Shown here piece after piece: positions 49,329 through 58,503 of a stretch of 64,000 bases of DNA. This stretch comes from Fluviicola sp. (GTDB lineage: Bacteria; Bacteroidota; Bacteroidia; Flavobacteriales_D; Crocinitomicaceae), in contig NZ_JAQSWB010000001.1 of the NCBI RefSeq assembly GCF_029266855.1, positions 992,001 through 1,056,000 on the forward strand, written 5' to 3'. A program made the position numbers and the translations under genes. Within the stretch, counting starts at the first letter, position 1, and the number at the start of each line of letters is the position of its first letter. The notes beneath the pieces are model-generated. The model saw only the letters and a program-made list of their open reading frames with translations, ran no database searches and was not told where the DNA came from.

Positions 49329-50342
49329 ATGGATTCATTAACTCAGATCGTTTTGGGCGCAGCCGTCGGTGAGGCTGTTGCGGGAAGAAAAATGGGCGCA
49401 AAAGCCGCTCTGTGGGGTGCAATTGGTGGTACACTCCCGGATCTGGATGTCTTTGTTTGTTTATTTTATGATCCGTTGGATGCAGCCTTGGTTCACCGGG
49501 GTTTCTCACATTCTTTGCTCTTTGCTCTATTGGCAGGTCCGTGCTTTGCTTTCATTTTACATAAACTCAGCAAAACGAACTATACATTCAAAACATGGTA
49601 TTTACTGTGGTTCCTTTCAATTGTTACTCACCCACTTTTGGATATATTCACCAATTACGGAACCCAGTTTTTCTGGCCATTTGATTGGCGCTTAACATTC
49701 AATTCTGTTTTTGTAATTGATCCGCTTTATACCCTTCCATTCATGATCTTGTTAATAGGAGCACTCTTTTCGAAAAGGGAATCCAAAAGACGACGAATTT
49801 GGAACATTTCCGGAATCATCTATTCTTGCGTCTACTTGTTATGGGGTGTTGTAATCAAATTAATTGTATACGGTAACACAGATTCATACTTTGAACGTGC
49901 AGGTATTCAACCTGAAAGAACAATGGTAACTCCTATGCCCCTAACTTCTTTCTATTGGGATTTGATAGCAGAGGATGATTCGAATTACTACGTCGGTTAC
50001 AAATCACTTTTCGCATCCTTTGATCCAAAACAAGTTGAAGTCATTCCCAAGAATCACCATCTTTTGAAACTTGTTGAGTGGAATGGAAATTCACGAATTG
50101 AACAAATTGAACATATTACAAACGGTTTTTACTCTGTTGATCGTCGCTCCGACACTTTATTCATCTATGATCTGCGATTCGGTACAGCAACTGCAATTAC
50201 AAACGGAAAAAGAAAAACTCCCTTGTTCGTATACGGTCTTATTATACGGGGACCAAAAGGAGGAACCTTGTTTTCAAGCAGGACAAGAGATTTTGGAAAC
50301 ATAAACTTTAGCGTTTATTGGGATAAAGTTTTTGGAAAATAA
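49329..50342 (+). CDS. Membrane-bound metal-dependent hydrolase (YdjM-like)
   Basis: 337 aa. N-terminus MDSLTQIVLGAAVGEAVAGR with GTLPDLDVF and HRGFSHSLLFALL, and later THPLLDIFTNYGTQ; these His/Asp motifs define the LexA-binding, membrane-associated hydrolase family (DUF457/YdjM). Four or five membrane helices up to about residue 185, then a soluble C-terminal part. The substrate is unknown. Confidence 0.9.
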   Translation: MDSLTQIVLGAAVGEAVAGRKMGAKAALWGAIGGTLPDLDVFVCLFYDPLDAALVHRGFSHSLLFALLAGPCFAFILHKLSKTNYTFKTWYLLWFLSIVTHPLLDIFTNYGTQFFWPFDWRLTFNSVFVIDPLYTLPFMILLIGALFSKRESKRRRIWNISGIIYSCVYLLWGVVIKLIVYGNTDSYFERAGIQPERTMVTPMPLTSFYWDLIAEDDSNYYVGYKSLFASFDPKQVEVIPKNHHLLKLVEWNGNSRIEQIEHITNGFYSVDRRSDTLFIYDLRFGTATAITNGKRKTPLFVYGLIIRGPKGGTLFSSRTRDFGNINFSVYWDKVFGK

Positions 50343-50389
50343 ATACCCTTACTTTAATTTTTCATAGATAAACTTAAAATTTCTTATTT

Positions 50390-51235
50390 ATGAAACCAAG
50401 TAAGTTTAAAAATCAAAAGCAGGAAAAGCCGGGCATTGAATCCGAGATGACTCCGAAACCTGAGTATATCAGTAAAAAATATAAAGCAAGCGGCAAACTC
50501 AAGAATAAAATTGCTGTTATAACCGGTGGAGACAGCGGCATCGGGCGGAGTATCGCGGTTCATTATGCTCATGAAGGTGCAGATATTGCAATTATATACC
50601 TCTCTGAGAATAAAGATGCGAAAGAAACCAAAAAACTTGTTGAAGCTCAGAATAGGAAATGTCTGTTATTAAAGGGAGATATAACGGACGAGAAGTTTTG
50701 TAAAAAATGTATTGATGATGTATTGAAGGAATATGGTCACATGAATATCATTATCAATAATGCCGGAACACATTTTAATGCGGATACCCCAACGGAAGTA
50801 ACCACTGAGAACCTAAAGAAAACATTTGAAACAAACATTTACCCGTTATTTTACTTTGTAAAAGCGGCTCTTCCACACCTTAAAAAAGGAGATACGATTA
50901 TTAACACCTCGTCCGTGACTGCTAATCGGGGAAGTGACCATTTACTTGACTATTCAAGTACAAAAGGCGCTATTTCAACTTTCACAAAATCACTCGCTAC
51001 TATGCTGGCGAAAAAAGGAATCCGTGTAAACGGAGTTGCGCCAGGTCCTATTTGGACACCTTTAATCGTTTCCAGCTTTGATGATTTGGAAAAATTTGGA
51101 AAAGACACACCAATGGGCCGTGCGGGGCAACCATCAGAAGTTGGTCCTGCTTATGTATTTCTGGCTTCTCAGGACAGTAGTTATATCACCGGACAAATGA
51201 TTCACGTGAACGGAGGTGAAATTGTTGGAAGTTAA
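50390..51235 (+). CDS. SDR-family oxidoreductase (glucose-1-dehydrogenase-like)
   Basis: 281 aa. N-terminal 40-residue polar lead, then ITGGDSGIGRSIA, NNAGTHFNADT, Ser in NTSSVTANRG, active-site YSSTK, GVAPGPIWTPLIVSSFDD and GQMIHVNGGEIV. This layout, with the N-terminal extension, fits the YhdF/YghA type, often linked to general stress. It has no adjacent regulator, unlike the five SDRs of the left region. The iron-permease-like gene follows on the same strand. Confidence 0.92.
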   Translation: MKPSKFKNQKQEKPGIESEMTPKPEYISKKYKASGKLKNKIAVITGGDSGIGRSIAVHYAHEGADIAIIYLSENKDAKETKKLVEAQNRKCLLLKGDITDEKFCKKCIDDVLKEYGHMNIIINNAGTHFNADTPTEVTTENLKKTFETNIYPLFYFVKAALPHLKKGDTIINTSSVTANRGSDHLLDYSSTKGAISTFTKSLATMLAKKGIRVNGVAPGPIWTPLIVSSFDDLEKFGKDTPMGRAGQPSEVGPAYVFLASQDSSYITGQMIHVNGGEIVGS

Positions 51236-51254
51236 TCTCAAAAAGAAAAATGTT

Positions 51255-51803
51255 ATGAAACATAAAAAATCCGGTAAGCAATTTTTTGAAAATTTCGCTT
51301 CAAAAGCATCAAAAGCAGTAGGAAGTTCCTATGCTTTTATAAGTGCGCTTTCAATTGTTATTCTATGGGCTGTGTGTGGGCCATTTTTTGACTTTTCTGA
51401 GACTTGGCAATTGATAATAAATACGGGAACAACCATTATCACATTTTTAATGGTATTCCTCATCCAAAAATCCCAGAATAAAGATTCGCTTGCCATCCAG
51501 TTGAAATTGAATGAATTGGTCGCATCCAGTAATAAGTCCAGTAACCGATTGGTAGATATTGAAAGTATGACCGAAGAGGAAATGATAACTGTTCAAAAAT
51601 ACTACCAAAAACTAAGTGAGTTATCGGAGAAAGAAAAGACTTTGCAAACTTCCCACTCCATAGAAGAAGCAGAAGAAAATCATGAGGATAAAAATCCTCC
51701 ATCTCGTAAGCCAGCTGAACGAAAACCCACAACAGCAAAAAAAACAACTGCTGTTTCTAAAAAAGAACCTGCTTCAAAGAACACTAAAAAAACGCGTCAG
51801 TAA
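51255..51803 (+). CDS. Low-affinity iron permease-like membrane protein
   Basis: 182 aa from the ATG at 51255. Two membrane helices (SSYAFISALSIVILWAVCGP and LIINTGTTIITFLMVFLIQK), then QNKDSLAIQLKLNELVASSN and an EEEM / YYQKLSELSEKE helix; this is the low-affinity iron permease family. The C-terminal 40 residues are Lys/Pro/Thr-rich and disordered. It follows the SDR by 19 bp and is probably co-transcribed. Confidence 0.88.
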   Translation: MKHKKSGKQFFENFASKASKAVGSSYAFISALSIVILWAVCGPFFDFSETWQLIINTGTTIITFLMVFLIQKSQNKDSLAIQLKLNELVASSNKSSNRLVDIESMTEEEMITVQKYYQKLSELSEKEKTLQTSHSIEEAEENHEDKNPPSRKPAERKPTTAKKTTAVSKKEPASKNTKKTRQ

Positions 51804-51987
51804 ATTCAAAAGTATTTACGGCATTTTCATAACCAGATAATCCCATACTTGAAATAGCTTTGTCTCATAACACACCATGTAATATGTGTATGTATGAAAA
51901 AGCTACCTTAACTCTTTTGAGGAATTGCTTAATGGCATGCCTCTAACAGAGCTGGGATCAATCGTTAAACTTAAAAACAAACACGTT

Positions 51988-53499
51988 ATGAAAATCTCCT
52001 TTATTTTGCCGATTTTCCTGGCAGCATCCTCGCTATCTTATAGCCAGAATCACACTCCAATTGCTGTCACAGGATACAATTACGACGTCATCGCGGAAAC
52101 CACTCCCGCTGTTGCAACAACCGACACTACCTTTGGTAGTGACAATTACGTGCTTTACAATCAGAATTATGGCACCCAACTTAACACCGGTACCGGATTA
52201 CCCGATAACGGGCTAATTACTTCTGGAAGCAGTACTTACCAATTAGCTCCTTACACATCCAAAAACTGTATTTTGCTTTCTACCGGGCAAATGGACTCCC
52301 TCGAATTAACTACACCTGCATCTTATTCTTCACTTAGTTTTCTTGGCTTTTCAACGGAAGGAGACGGATCTATTTTAGGCATTATCGAATTCACAGATGG
52401 AACTGTATGGATCTTGCCACAACCTAACCCTACAGTTCCGAATTGGATGACCGGTTCCGGAGCTGTGATCAGCGGGTTTGACAGGACATACCGGCCGGGG
52501 GACCTGGCTAATCACAATACATCCGCACCACATTTATTCCGGATCGATGTGAACTTGTCCTGCACCGATCAAGCCAAACTTGTTCGAAGAGTGATGATCA
52601 TCAACACCACAGCTTCTCCAACCAATAGAGTCGCATTTTTTGCCCTTTCGGGCACTCCGGTTGTAAGTTCCAGTAGTATTTTAAGTCACCAGGACCTGAA
52701 CTGTAACGGAGACAATAGCGGTTCTATCCAGCTGACCCCTTCCGGATTGACGCCCTTCAGTTTCTCCTGGAATACCACTCCTCCGACAAACACACAAAAC
52801 CTGAATTCCGTTGGAGCCGGAAACTATACCTGCATCATTACCGATGCCACAGGGTGTACGACACTGGTAAACCAGGTGCTTACGGAACCGGCGGCTATCG
52901 GATCCAGTCAAACGGCAGCAATTTGCAACGGAGAAAGCTTTACTGTTGGTTCATTTACTCACACCACTTCCGGAACATACAATGACACCTTGACTTCTTT
53001 TCTGGGATGTGACAGTGTTGTAACAACAGTTCTGACAGTAAACACGATCAATAACGCTGCCAGCATTTCGGGGCATCAGTTAAGCGCGACAGCAAACGGC
53101 GCTCAATATCAATGGTTGAATTGTAACGCCGGTTTTGCCATTATTTCCGGAGAAACCGGGCAGACATTCTCCCCGAATACCGATGGTTCTTATGCAGTAG
53201 CTGTTACGGTTAATAACTGTACGGATACATCTTCGTGTCTTATTTATTCAACTGCGGGACTGGAAGAAACTTTGAAAACAACTATTTCCGCTTCCCCCAA
53301 TCCGGTAACGGACATCTTGAGAATCTCAGTTGATGGATCGATCTGGACAATTGAAGTATCGGATGTATTTGGAAAAGCCCAACGAGTAACCATTAGCGGA
53401 AAAGAAATTCAGATGAACACTTTACCTTCAGGAATTTACCTTGTGAACGTCACTCTGGAATCCGGAGAAAATAATGTATTACGAATTGTAAAACAATAA
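51988..53499 (+). CDS. T9SS-secreted protein with SprB-like repeat
   Basis: 503 aa from the ATG at 51988 (MKISFILPIFLAASSLSYSQ is a signal peptide). N-terminal 230 residues: a beta-rich domain of unknown type. About 250-325: SprB-like repeat (DLNCNGDNSGSIQLTPSG and GAGNYTCIITDATGCTTLV). Then a Cys-containing module (FLGCDSVVTTVLTVN). The last 75 residues are a type A sorting domain for type IX secretion (SASPNPVTDILRIS, LPSGIYLVNVTLESGENN, RIVKQ), so the protein is exported to the surface. Confidence 0.9.
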   Translation: MKISFILPIFLAASSLSYSQNHTPIAVTGYNYDVIAETTPAVATTDTTFGSDNYVLYNQNYGTQLNTGTGLPDNGLITSGSSTYQLAPYTSKNCILLSTGQMDSLELTTPASYSSLSFLGFSTEGDGSILGIIEFTDGTVWILPQPNPTVPNWMTGSGAVISGFDRTYRPGDLANHNTSAPHLFRIDVNLSCTDQAKLVRRVMIINTTASPTNRVAFFALSGTPVVSSSSILSHQDLNCNGDNSGSIQLTPSGLTPFSFSWNTTPPTNTQNLNSVGAGNYTCIITDATGCTTLVNQVLTEPAAIGSSQTAAICNGESFTVGSFTHTTSGTYNDTLTSFLGCDSVVTTVLTVNTINNAASISGHQLSATANGAQYQWLNCNAGFAIISGETGQTFSPNTDGSYAVAVTVNNCTDTSSCLIYSTAGLEETLKTTISASPNPVTDILRISVDGSIWTIEVSDVFGKAQRVTISGKEIQMNTLPSGIYLVNVTLESGENNVLRIVKQ

Positions 53500-53517
53500 G
53501 ATCAATCCCATAAGTAT

Positions 53518-53547
53518 GCCGGTCTGATATAGCAGACCGGCTTTTTT
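53518..53547 (+). terminator. Terminator of the T9SS gene
   Basis: GCCGGTCTG (53518-53526) and CAGACCGGC (53533-53541) pair perfectly around a 6-nt loop, followed by six T. Confidence 0.88.
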
Positions 53548-53628
53548 GCTTCCTCCAAAATGGCGTAATTCACTCCTGAATTGTTTATAAGTGCCGATCC
53601 AAAAAGCAATCTTTACTAACTTTCGGCT

Positions 53629-53636
53629 TACATTTG
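53629..53636 (+). promoter_or_regulatory. Candidate -7 element TACATTTG of the GH3 gene
   Basis: Exact TAnnTTTG. The start site would be near 53643, which leaves a short leader before the ATG at 53660 and argues against a start at 53591. Confidence 0.5.
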
Positions 53637-53659
53637 CAGCAACTATGATAAAAGTAGAG

Positions 53660-54820
53660 ATGAAACATTGGATCACAATTTGCGCTTGTTCTGCACTATT
53701 ACTGCAGGCTTGCGGACAAAATGCTGAAGGTACTAAAACAGAAACTCAAAAAGAAGAGCGGAAGGTTCCGCAACTTCCCGAAATAAAACATACGTTCAAG
53801 CTTACTGATTATCTGAGTGAGAATGCGGATTTGGACAAAGATGTGGAAGAACTGTTTAAAACCCTGGATGACACAGCCATTGTAGCGCAATTAATTATGC
53901 CTGCTGTAGGCCGACTTGGAAATACTCCAAACTCCATCAAAGCATTGATTGGAAAGCGTACAATTGGCGGAGTCTTAATGCTGAATGGAAGTAAAACGGA
54001 ATTCACTTCCTGGATTAAGGAATTTAATGACTTGAATGGTAAAAATGGAAACCCGGGATTCTTATATAGTGCTGATGCTGAACCAAGTTTGTTTAACCGC
54101 AAAATTTCCGGTTCTTCACCGGTTAAGAAAGCAAATGAAATTACTTCTCTTGCAGAAGTGAATCAATGCGCTGACACCATTGCAGCAACATTAAAAGCAA
54201 TTGGAATCAATTACAATTTTGCTCCGGTTGTTGATTTAGCGAAGAACGGAACGGTTGGCTACAGAGGATTCGCGAAAGTAGAGGCAAACAATATCCCATG
54301 GTCAAATGCTTTTATTGCCCGTATGCAGGAACATGGAATCATTGCTACAGCTAAGCATTTCCCCGGACATGGCTTAGTTTCCGGTGATACACATAAATCA
54401 CTTCAGGCAATCGACGGTGAATTGAAAGAAGTACCGACCTACCCTAGCCTGATCGAAAAAGGGGTTTTGAGTATTATGATTGGTCACCTGGCAGTTGTAA
54501 ATAATCCAAAGTACAATACAAACGGACTCCCGGCTACTTGTTCGAAAGTGATCATCACTGACCTATTGCGCAAAGAACTTGGTTTTAAAGGCTTGGTAGT
54601 TACTGACGCAATGAACATGGGAGGAGTTACCGCAGTAAAAGGAAATAGTGTGAAAGCGATTGAAGCAGGTGTTGATATTTTATTGATGCCTTTGGATTGT
54701 ATGAAGTCTCATGGTGAAATCCTGACGAAATACCGTTCTGATGCCAATTTTAAAGCACTTGTTGATGCTGCAGCAAAACGTGTACTTCGCATGAAGTTAT
54801 GTGCCGGAGCAATAAAATAG
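53660..54820 (+). CDS. GH3-family beta-N-acetylhexosaminidase-like lipoprotein
   Basis: 386 aa from the ATG at 53660; MKHWITICACSALLLQACGQ is a lipoprotein signal with Cys18 as acceptor. An in-frame ATG at 53645 would also work. GH3 N-terminal barrel: FAPVVDLAKNG, ATAKHFPGHGLVSGDTHKSL (the NagZ-type His/Asp general acid loop) and VVTDAMNMGGV (nucleophile Asp). No C-terminal GH3 domain, as in NagZ. It probably trims peptidoglycan-derived sugars in the periplasm. Confidence 0.92.
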   Translation: MKHWITICACSALLLQACGQNAEGTKTETQKEERKVPQLPEIKHTFKLTDYLSENADLDKDVEELFKTLDDTAIVAQLIMPAVGRLGNTPNSIKALIGKRTIGGVLMLNGSKTEFTSWIKEFNDLNGKNGNPGFLYSADAEPSLFNRKISGSSPVKKANEITSLAEVNQCADTIAATLKAIGINYNFAPVVDLAKNGTVGYRGFAKVEANNIPWSNAFIARMQEHGIIATAKHFPGHGLVSGDTHKSLQAIDGELKEVPTYPSLIEKGVLSIMIGHLAVVNNPKYNTNGLPATCSKVIITDLLRKELGFKGLVVTDAMNMGGVTAVKGNSVKAIEAGVDILLMPLDCMKSHGEILTKYRSDANFKALVDAAAKRVLRMKLCAGAIK

Positions 54821-54842
54821 AATTATCGTTTTTTACTTTTGT

Positions 54843-54874
54843 GGCCGATTTTGAACAGAGTCGGCCTTTTTTTT
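54843..54874 (+). terminator. Terminator of the GH3 gene
   Basis: GGCCGA (54843-54848) and TCGGCC (54861-54866) with a 12-nt loop, followed by eight T. Confidence 0.85.
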
Positions 54875-54933
54875 GTTCATTTTTTCAATTTTGATATTAC
54901 TTTTACTGTGCTACAAAAACTTGAAAAACTTAA

Positions 54934-55497
54934 ATGAAAACGATAACTACCCTTATTGCTTTAATGGCTTTCCAAACCATCTATGGGCAAATCTTACATC
55001 AAACAATCCGCGAAGATAAAACACATGAGTATTGGTTTTCATTGGATCAGTATCAGAAACCATTGAATTATGCAATTGAAATCGCTCATTTGGGTGGAAA
55101 TATCAATCGTTTAGCCGGAAAGATAACCGGCAACAAGAAAAATGGTGTAATTATCATTTCAGATACAAAAAACAATCTATTGTTTAAAAAGGATCTTGGT
55201 TCCGATCTAAGTTTCGAGTTTGCCACAGATCAAAAAGAGATCCTAATAGAATTTACTGTAGATGGATTTGTAACGTATTCAAAAAAAGTCAATGCCGAAA
55301 CACTTTCTGTTTTGGTGCTTAAGTTACAACCTGAGTCGCAGGATGAAGTTTACCAAATCAATTCTCAAAAAGAATTAGCATCCACAGAATTAGATACGAT
55401 CATGCAATGCGTAAATAATTGCATACAATATACTTCAAATCAGGACATCACTGCTTGCGAAAAAAAAGGTGAGATTACAATTAGTGTTCAGCTTTAA
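54934..55497 (+). CDS. Hypothetical secreted protein
   Basis: 187 aa. Signal peptide MKTITTLIALMAFQTIYGQ. The mature part is beta-rich (IEIAHLGGNINRLAGKITGN, ILIEFTVDGFVTYSKKVNAE). No family recognised. A single gene between two terminated or self-standing neighbours; ends with two Cys-containing segments (MQCVNNCIQY, DITACEKKG) that may form disulfides. Confidence 0.6.
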   Translation: MKTITTLIALMAFQTIYGQILHQTIREDKTHEYWFSLDQYQKPLNYAIEIAHLGGNINRLAGKITGNKKNGVIIISDTKNNLLFKKDLGSDLSFEFATDQKEILIEFTVDGFVTYSKKVNAETLSVLVLKLQPESQDEVYQINSQKELASTELDTIMQCVNNCIQYTSNQDITACEKKGEITISVQL

Positions 55498-55544
55498 ATA
55501 AGCTAAATAGTACGAATCAAATATAGAGATCGGATAGAATAAAC

Positions 55545-55552
55545 TAACTTCG
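55545..55552 (+). promoter_or_regulatory. Candidate -7 element TAACTTCG of the RluF-type gene
   Basis: TAACTTCG 30 nt upstream of the ATG at 55582; the same octamer precedes the gene at 1527. No clear -33 box. Confidence 0.35.
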
Positions 55553-55581
55553 CATTCTAATTTGTTTTTTAATAAAGTGTC

Positions 55582-56481
55582 ATGCACGAATCGATCCGAT
55601 TAAATAAATTCATCAGTGATAGCGGTTATTGCTCACGAAGAGAGGCCGATAAATACATTGAGCAAGGGTCGGTGTTCATTAACGGTGCGCGTGCAAAGAT
55701 CGGTACACAGGTTTTCCCTCGCGATACGGTGGTTGTTAACGGTCATACAATCCAACGGAAAGATGAGGAAGACGATTTGTACATTGCTTTGAATAAACCC
55801 AAAGGGATTACCTGTACGACAGAAAAGGGGGTTGAAGACAATATAGTAGATTATATCGGTCATCCGAGACGTATTTTCCCCATCGGGAGATTGGACAAAG
55901 ATTCACAAGGATTGATCTTCCTAACCAGTAATGGCGATATCGTGAACAAGATTCTGCGCGCCGGAAACCAGCATCAGAAAGAATACATAGTTACGGTTGA
56001 CAAGCCCATTTCACCGGATTTTGCGGAACGAATGGCTGCCGGAGTTCCCATCTTGGGTGTTGTAACCAAAAAATGTGTTGTTGAACAGATTTCTACCAAT
56101 GTTTTCAAGATCATATTAGTTCAGGGACTGAATCGTCAGATTCGTAGAATGTGTGAGTATTTCGGTTATAATGTGACCAAACTGGAACGGACACGCATCA
56201 TGAATATTGAACTCAAAGGAATTCCATTGGGTGAATGGCGCGAATTGACAGATTCGGAAATGCGGATCATGAACGAATTACTGAAAGATTCTTCGGGTGA
56301 AGCTGACAAAACTCACAACAAACCAAATCCTCCTAAGAAAAAGGCGCCAGCTCAACAGCAAAAAACCGGACAGCAAAAATCTTCCCGTACTTTTGGGAAC
56401 AAACCTGGAGGAACTGGCAGAACTGGAGGAAAAACCGGCAATTTCAAAGGAAAAAAATCAACTCCGAGAGGAAGAAAGTAA
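55582..56481 (+). CDS. rluF: 23S rRNA pseudouridine synthase (RluF-type)
   Basis: 299 aa. An S4 RNA-binding domain opens the protein ([20 protein letters not shown]). The synthase domain has the catalytic Asp105 in [19 protein letters not shown], plus [19 protein letters not shown]. RluF/RluB/RsuA group; target base U2604 in the E. coli enzyme. The last 65 residues are Lys/Pro/Gly/Arg-rich and disordered ([14 protein letters not shown]), an extra tail for RNA contact. Confidence 0.92.
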   Translation: MHESIRLNKFISDSGYCSRREADKYIEQGSVFINGARAKIGTQVFPRDTVVVNGHTIQRKDEEDDLYIALNKPKGITCTTEKGVEDNIVDYIGHPRRIFPIGRLDKDSQGLIFLTSNGDIVNKILRAGNQHQKEYIVTVDKPISPDFAERMAAGVPILGVVTKKCVVEQISTNVFKIILVQGLNRQIRRMCEYFGYNVTKLERTRIMNIELKGIPLGEWRELTDSEMRIMNELLKDSSGEADKTHNKPNPPKKKAPAQQQKTGQQKSSRTFGNKPGGTGRTGGKTGNFKGKKSTPRGRK

Positions 56482-56543
56482 TGCTTCATATTCTTCTCTT
56501 GTCTCCGCATAGCAGCATCATAGTTCTGAATAAACGGTTTAAA

Positions 56544-56577
56544 AACGAAAAACGGGACCATCTCTCGAAAGTCCCGT
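56544..56577 (-). terminator. Terminator of the M61 peptidase gene
   Basis: ACGGGAC (56552-56558) and GTCCCGT (56571-56577) with a 12-nt loop. The minus strand then reads TTTTTCGTTTTT. Confidence 0.8.
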
Positions 56578-56597
56578 CTACTATTTTATCACAGTTA

Positions 56598-58379
56598 TCA
56601 GTTCGTAGTTCTCAGCCAATAATCCAACTTGTTTTTTGCTGATCCATTTGGTTCCAATTTAAACGATGGTCTTTCATACAAAGTCATCTGAACTGTAAGT
56701 TCCATTAAAACATCATCTCTTGCAATCAATAATTTACAGGTTTCTCCTTCTCCCAAACTTCCTACATAACTTTCAACTGCACTATTATCCACACGCATTC
56801 CGTCCGCTGCAATAATCTCGTCTCCCACGCTCAAACCTGCAGTTTCTGCAGCACTTCCGGCCCGGATTCCTTTAACAATACAGCTACCACCTTCCTGGGA
56901 AAGTGATGCCCCGAAAGAAGTAGTTGCTTTTCCTGTATAAATCACATCAATTCCGATCTTCCCAAACACCTCCTTGTAGTTCGGAACTTCGGTACCATTT
57001 ACATACTTGTCAAAGAAATAATCCATATCCTGCCCCAGGAATTTCTCCAAAGCATCCTGGAATTCTGTTTCAGTAAATCCGCGATTCTTCTTGATATAGA
57101 ATTCGTCATACAAGTATTGCATGAAGTGATCCAAACATTTTGAACCATTGAATTTATCAATAATTACTGCGTCGAGGTAAGCACCGAGAATTGCACCCCT
57201 GGAATAGTAAGTCATTGTCGTATTTGCACTGTTCTCATTCGGACGATATCCTTTGATCCAGGCGTCATAGCTTGAATGAGCAACCGGTTGAACACGTGTA
57301 CCAACTGAGCCCTCAACATAATTTAAAGTTCCCTGCAATTTTCTTAAATACTCTTCTTTGGTCAAATACCCTGCTCTTACAAGTAATAATTCGTCGTAAT
57401 AGGAGGTAAAACCTTCCATTACCCAAAGCAGGGATGTATAGTTTTCCTCGTCATAGTTGAATGGTCCCAATTGAATCGGACGAATGCGTTTTACATTCCA
57501 TAAATGGAAATATTCGTGTGCAACCAGGGATAAAAAGTCTTTATATCCACTTCCGTATGTCCATCGGTTTACGCTCAGCACACATGAATTTGCATGTTCC
57601 AAACCTCCTTGCCCGTTCACTACATTGTGAATAATGAAGGTGTAATTTTTATTGGGGTTCTTCCCTGCAAAAACTTCATTTTCTGATTTGACAATACGAG
57701 CCATATCTACTTTCAGCTCATCAACATCGTAATTCCCAGAACCATAAATGGCTACTTTGTGTTTTGTTTCACCAACCGTAAAGTCAAAAACTTCCTGGTT
57801 TCCAATCTCAAACGGGGAATCAACCAGGACATCGTAATTAGGAAACTGGAAAGTTTCGGCTCCTTCACCCGACTTTTGTTCGCTTGCTTTTTCCAATGGA
57901 GTTGTTATTACCTTAAAATCAGTATAAGGATAAACAGTTACCGTACCCGCTTTGTCTTTATGACCATCCAAATAACAAAAGATTCCCGAACTGGATGCAA
58001 ATCCATGAGTTAAATCAAGGAAGCTGGTTCTAACTGACAATTCAAATGCATATACTTCATACTGTACGCGTACCTTTTTTGCCTTTCCTGTAGTAACTTT
58101 CCATGCATTTTTCGAAGTTTTCCCAACCTTCAGCACCTCTCCTTTTTCATTATAAGCACGGACCAAATTGACATTTTTAGAAAACTCTCTAACTAAATAA
58201 GAACCCGGAGCCCAAACAGGCATTTTAACAGTCAAATCTCCTGCTTTGAATTCGGAAATCTCCATTTCCACCTCAAAATAATGATTTTGCGGCTTGGTCA
58301 TCCGCAATGCATAGTGAATTTTTTGTGCATTGATAATGCCCGCCAGTCCAAGTGATAATAAAAGTAATACTGCTTTCAT
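56598..58379 (-). CDS. M61-family (glycyl) metalloaminopeptidase with PDZ domain
   Basis: 593 aa, signal peptide of about 18 residues. N-terminal beta domain typical of M61 (HYALRMTKPQNHYFEVEMEI). The peptidase core has the zinc motif VAHEYFHLWNVKRIRPIQLG (HExxH) and the third ligand in WVMEGFTSYYDELLLVRAG. A PDZ domain occupies about 490-570 (GGSCIVKGIRAGSAAETAGL, GDEIIAADGMRVD). Probably periplasmic, releasing N-terminal residues from peptides. Single gene, divergent from the phosphatase gene at 58504. Confidence 0.94.
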   Translation of the reverse strand: MKAVLLLLSLGLAGIINAQKIHYALRMTKPQNHYFEVEMEISEFKAGDLTVKMPVWAPGSYLVREFSKNVNLVRAYNEKGEVLKVGKTSKNAWKVTTGKAKKVRVQYEVYAFELSVRTSFLDLTHGFASSSGIFCYLDGHKDKAGTVTVYPYTDFKVITTPLEKASEQKSGEGAETFQFPNYDVLVDSPFEIGNQEVFDFTVGETKHKVAIYGSGNYDVDELKVDMARIVKSENEVFAGKNPNKNYTFIIHNVVNGQGGLEHANSCVLSVNRWTYGSGYKDFLSLVAHEYFHLWNVKRIRPIQLGPFNYDEENYTSLLWVMEGFTSYYDELLLVRAGYLTKEEYLRKLQGTLNYVEGSVGTRVQPVAHSSYDAWIKGYRPNENSANTTMTYYSRGAILGAYLDAVIIDKFNGSKCLDHFMQYLYDEFYIKKNRGFTETEFQDALEKFLGQDMDYFFDKYVNGTEVPNYKEVFGKIGIDVIYTGKATTSFGASLSQEGGSCIVKGIRAGSAAETAGLSVGDEIIAADGMRVDNSAVESYVGSLGEGETCKLLIARDDVLMELTVQMTLYERPSFKLEPNGSAKNKLDYWLRTTN

Positions 58380-58398
58380 TGCTCCGATTTAATTTGGT

Positions 58399-58406
58399 CA
58401 AATATA
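58399..58406 (-). promoter_or_regulatory. Candidate -7 element TATATTTG of the M61 gene
   Basis: Exact TAnnTTTG on the minus strand, 19 nt upstream of the ATG at 58379. Confidence 0.45.
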
Positions 58407-58503
58407 CTTCTTTCAAAAGAAATTCATCATTTTCTAATCCCAGTTAACAGCAATTTGACATGCGATTCACATTGTAGCAAAAGGAAGACCTGAATTTTGC
58501 AGT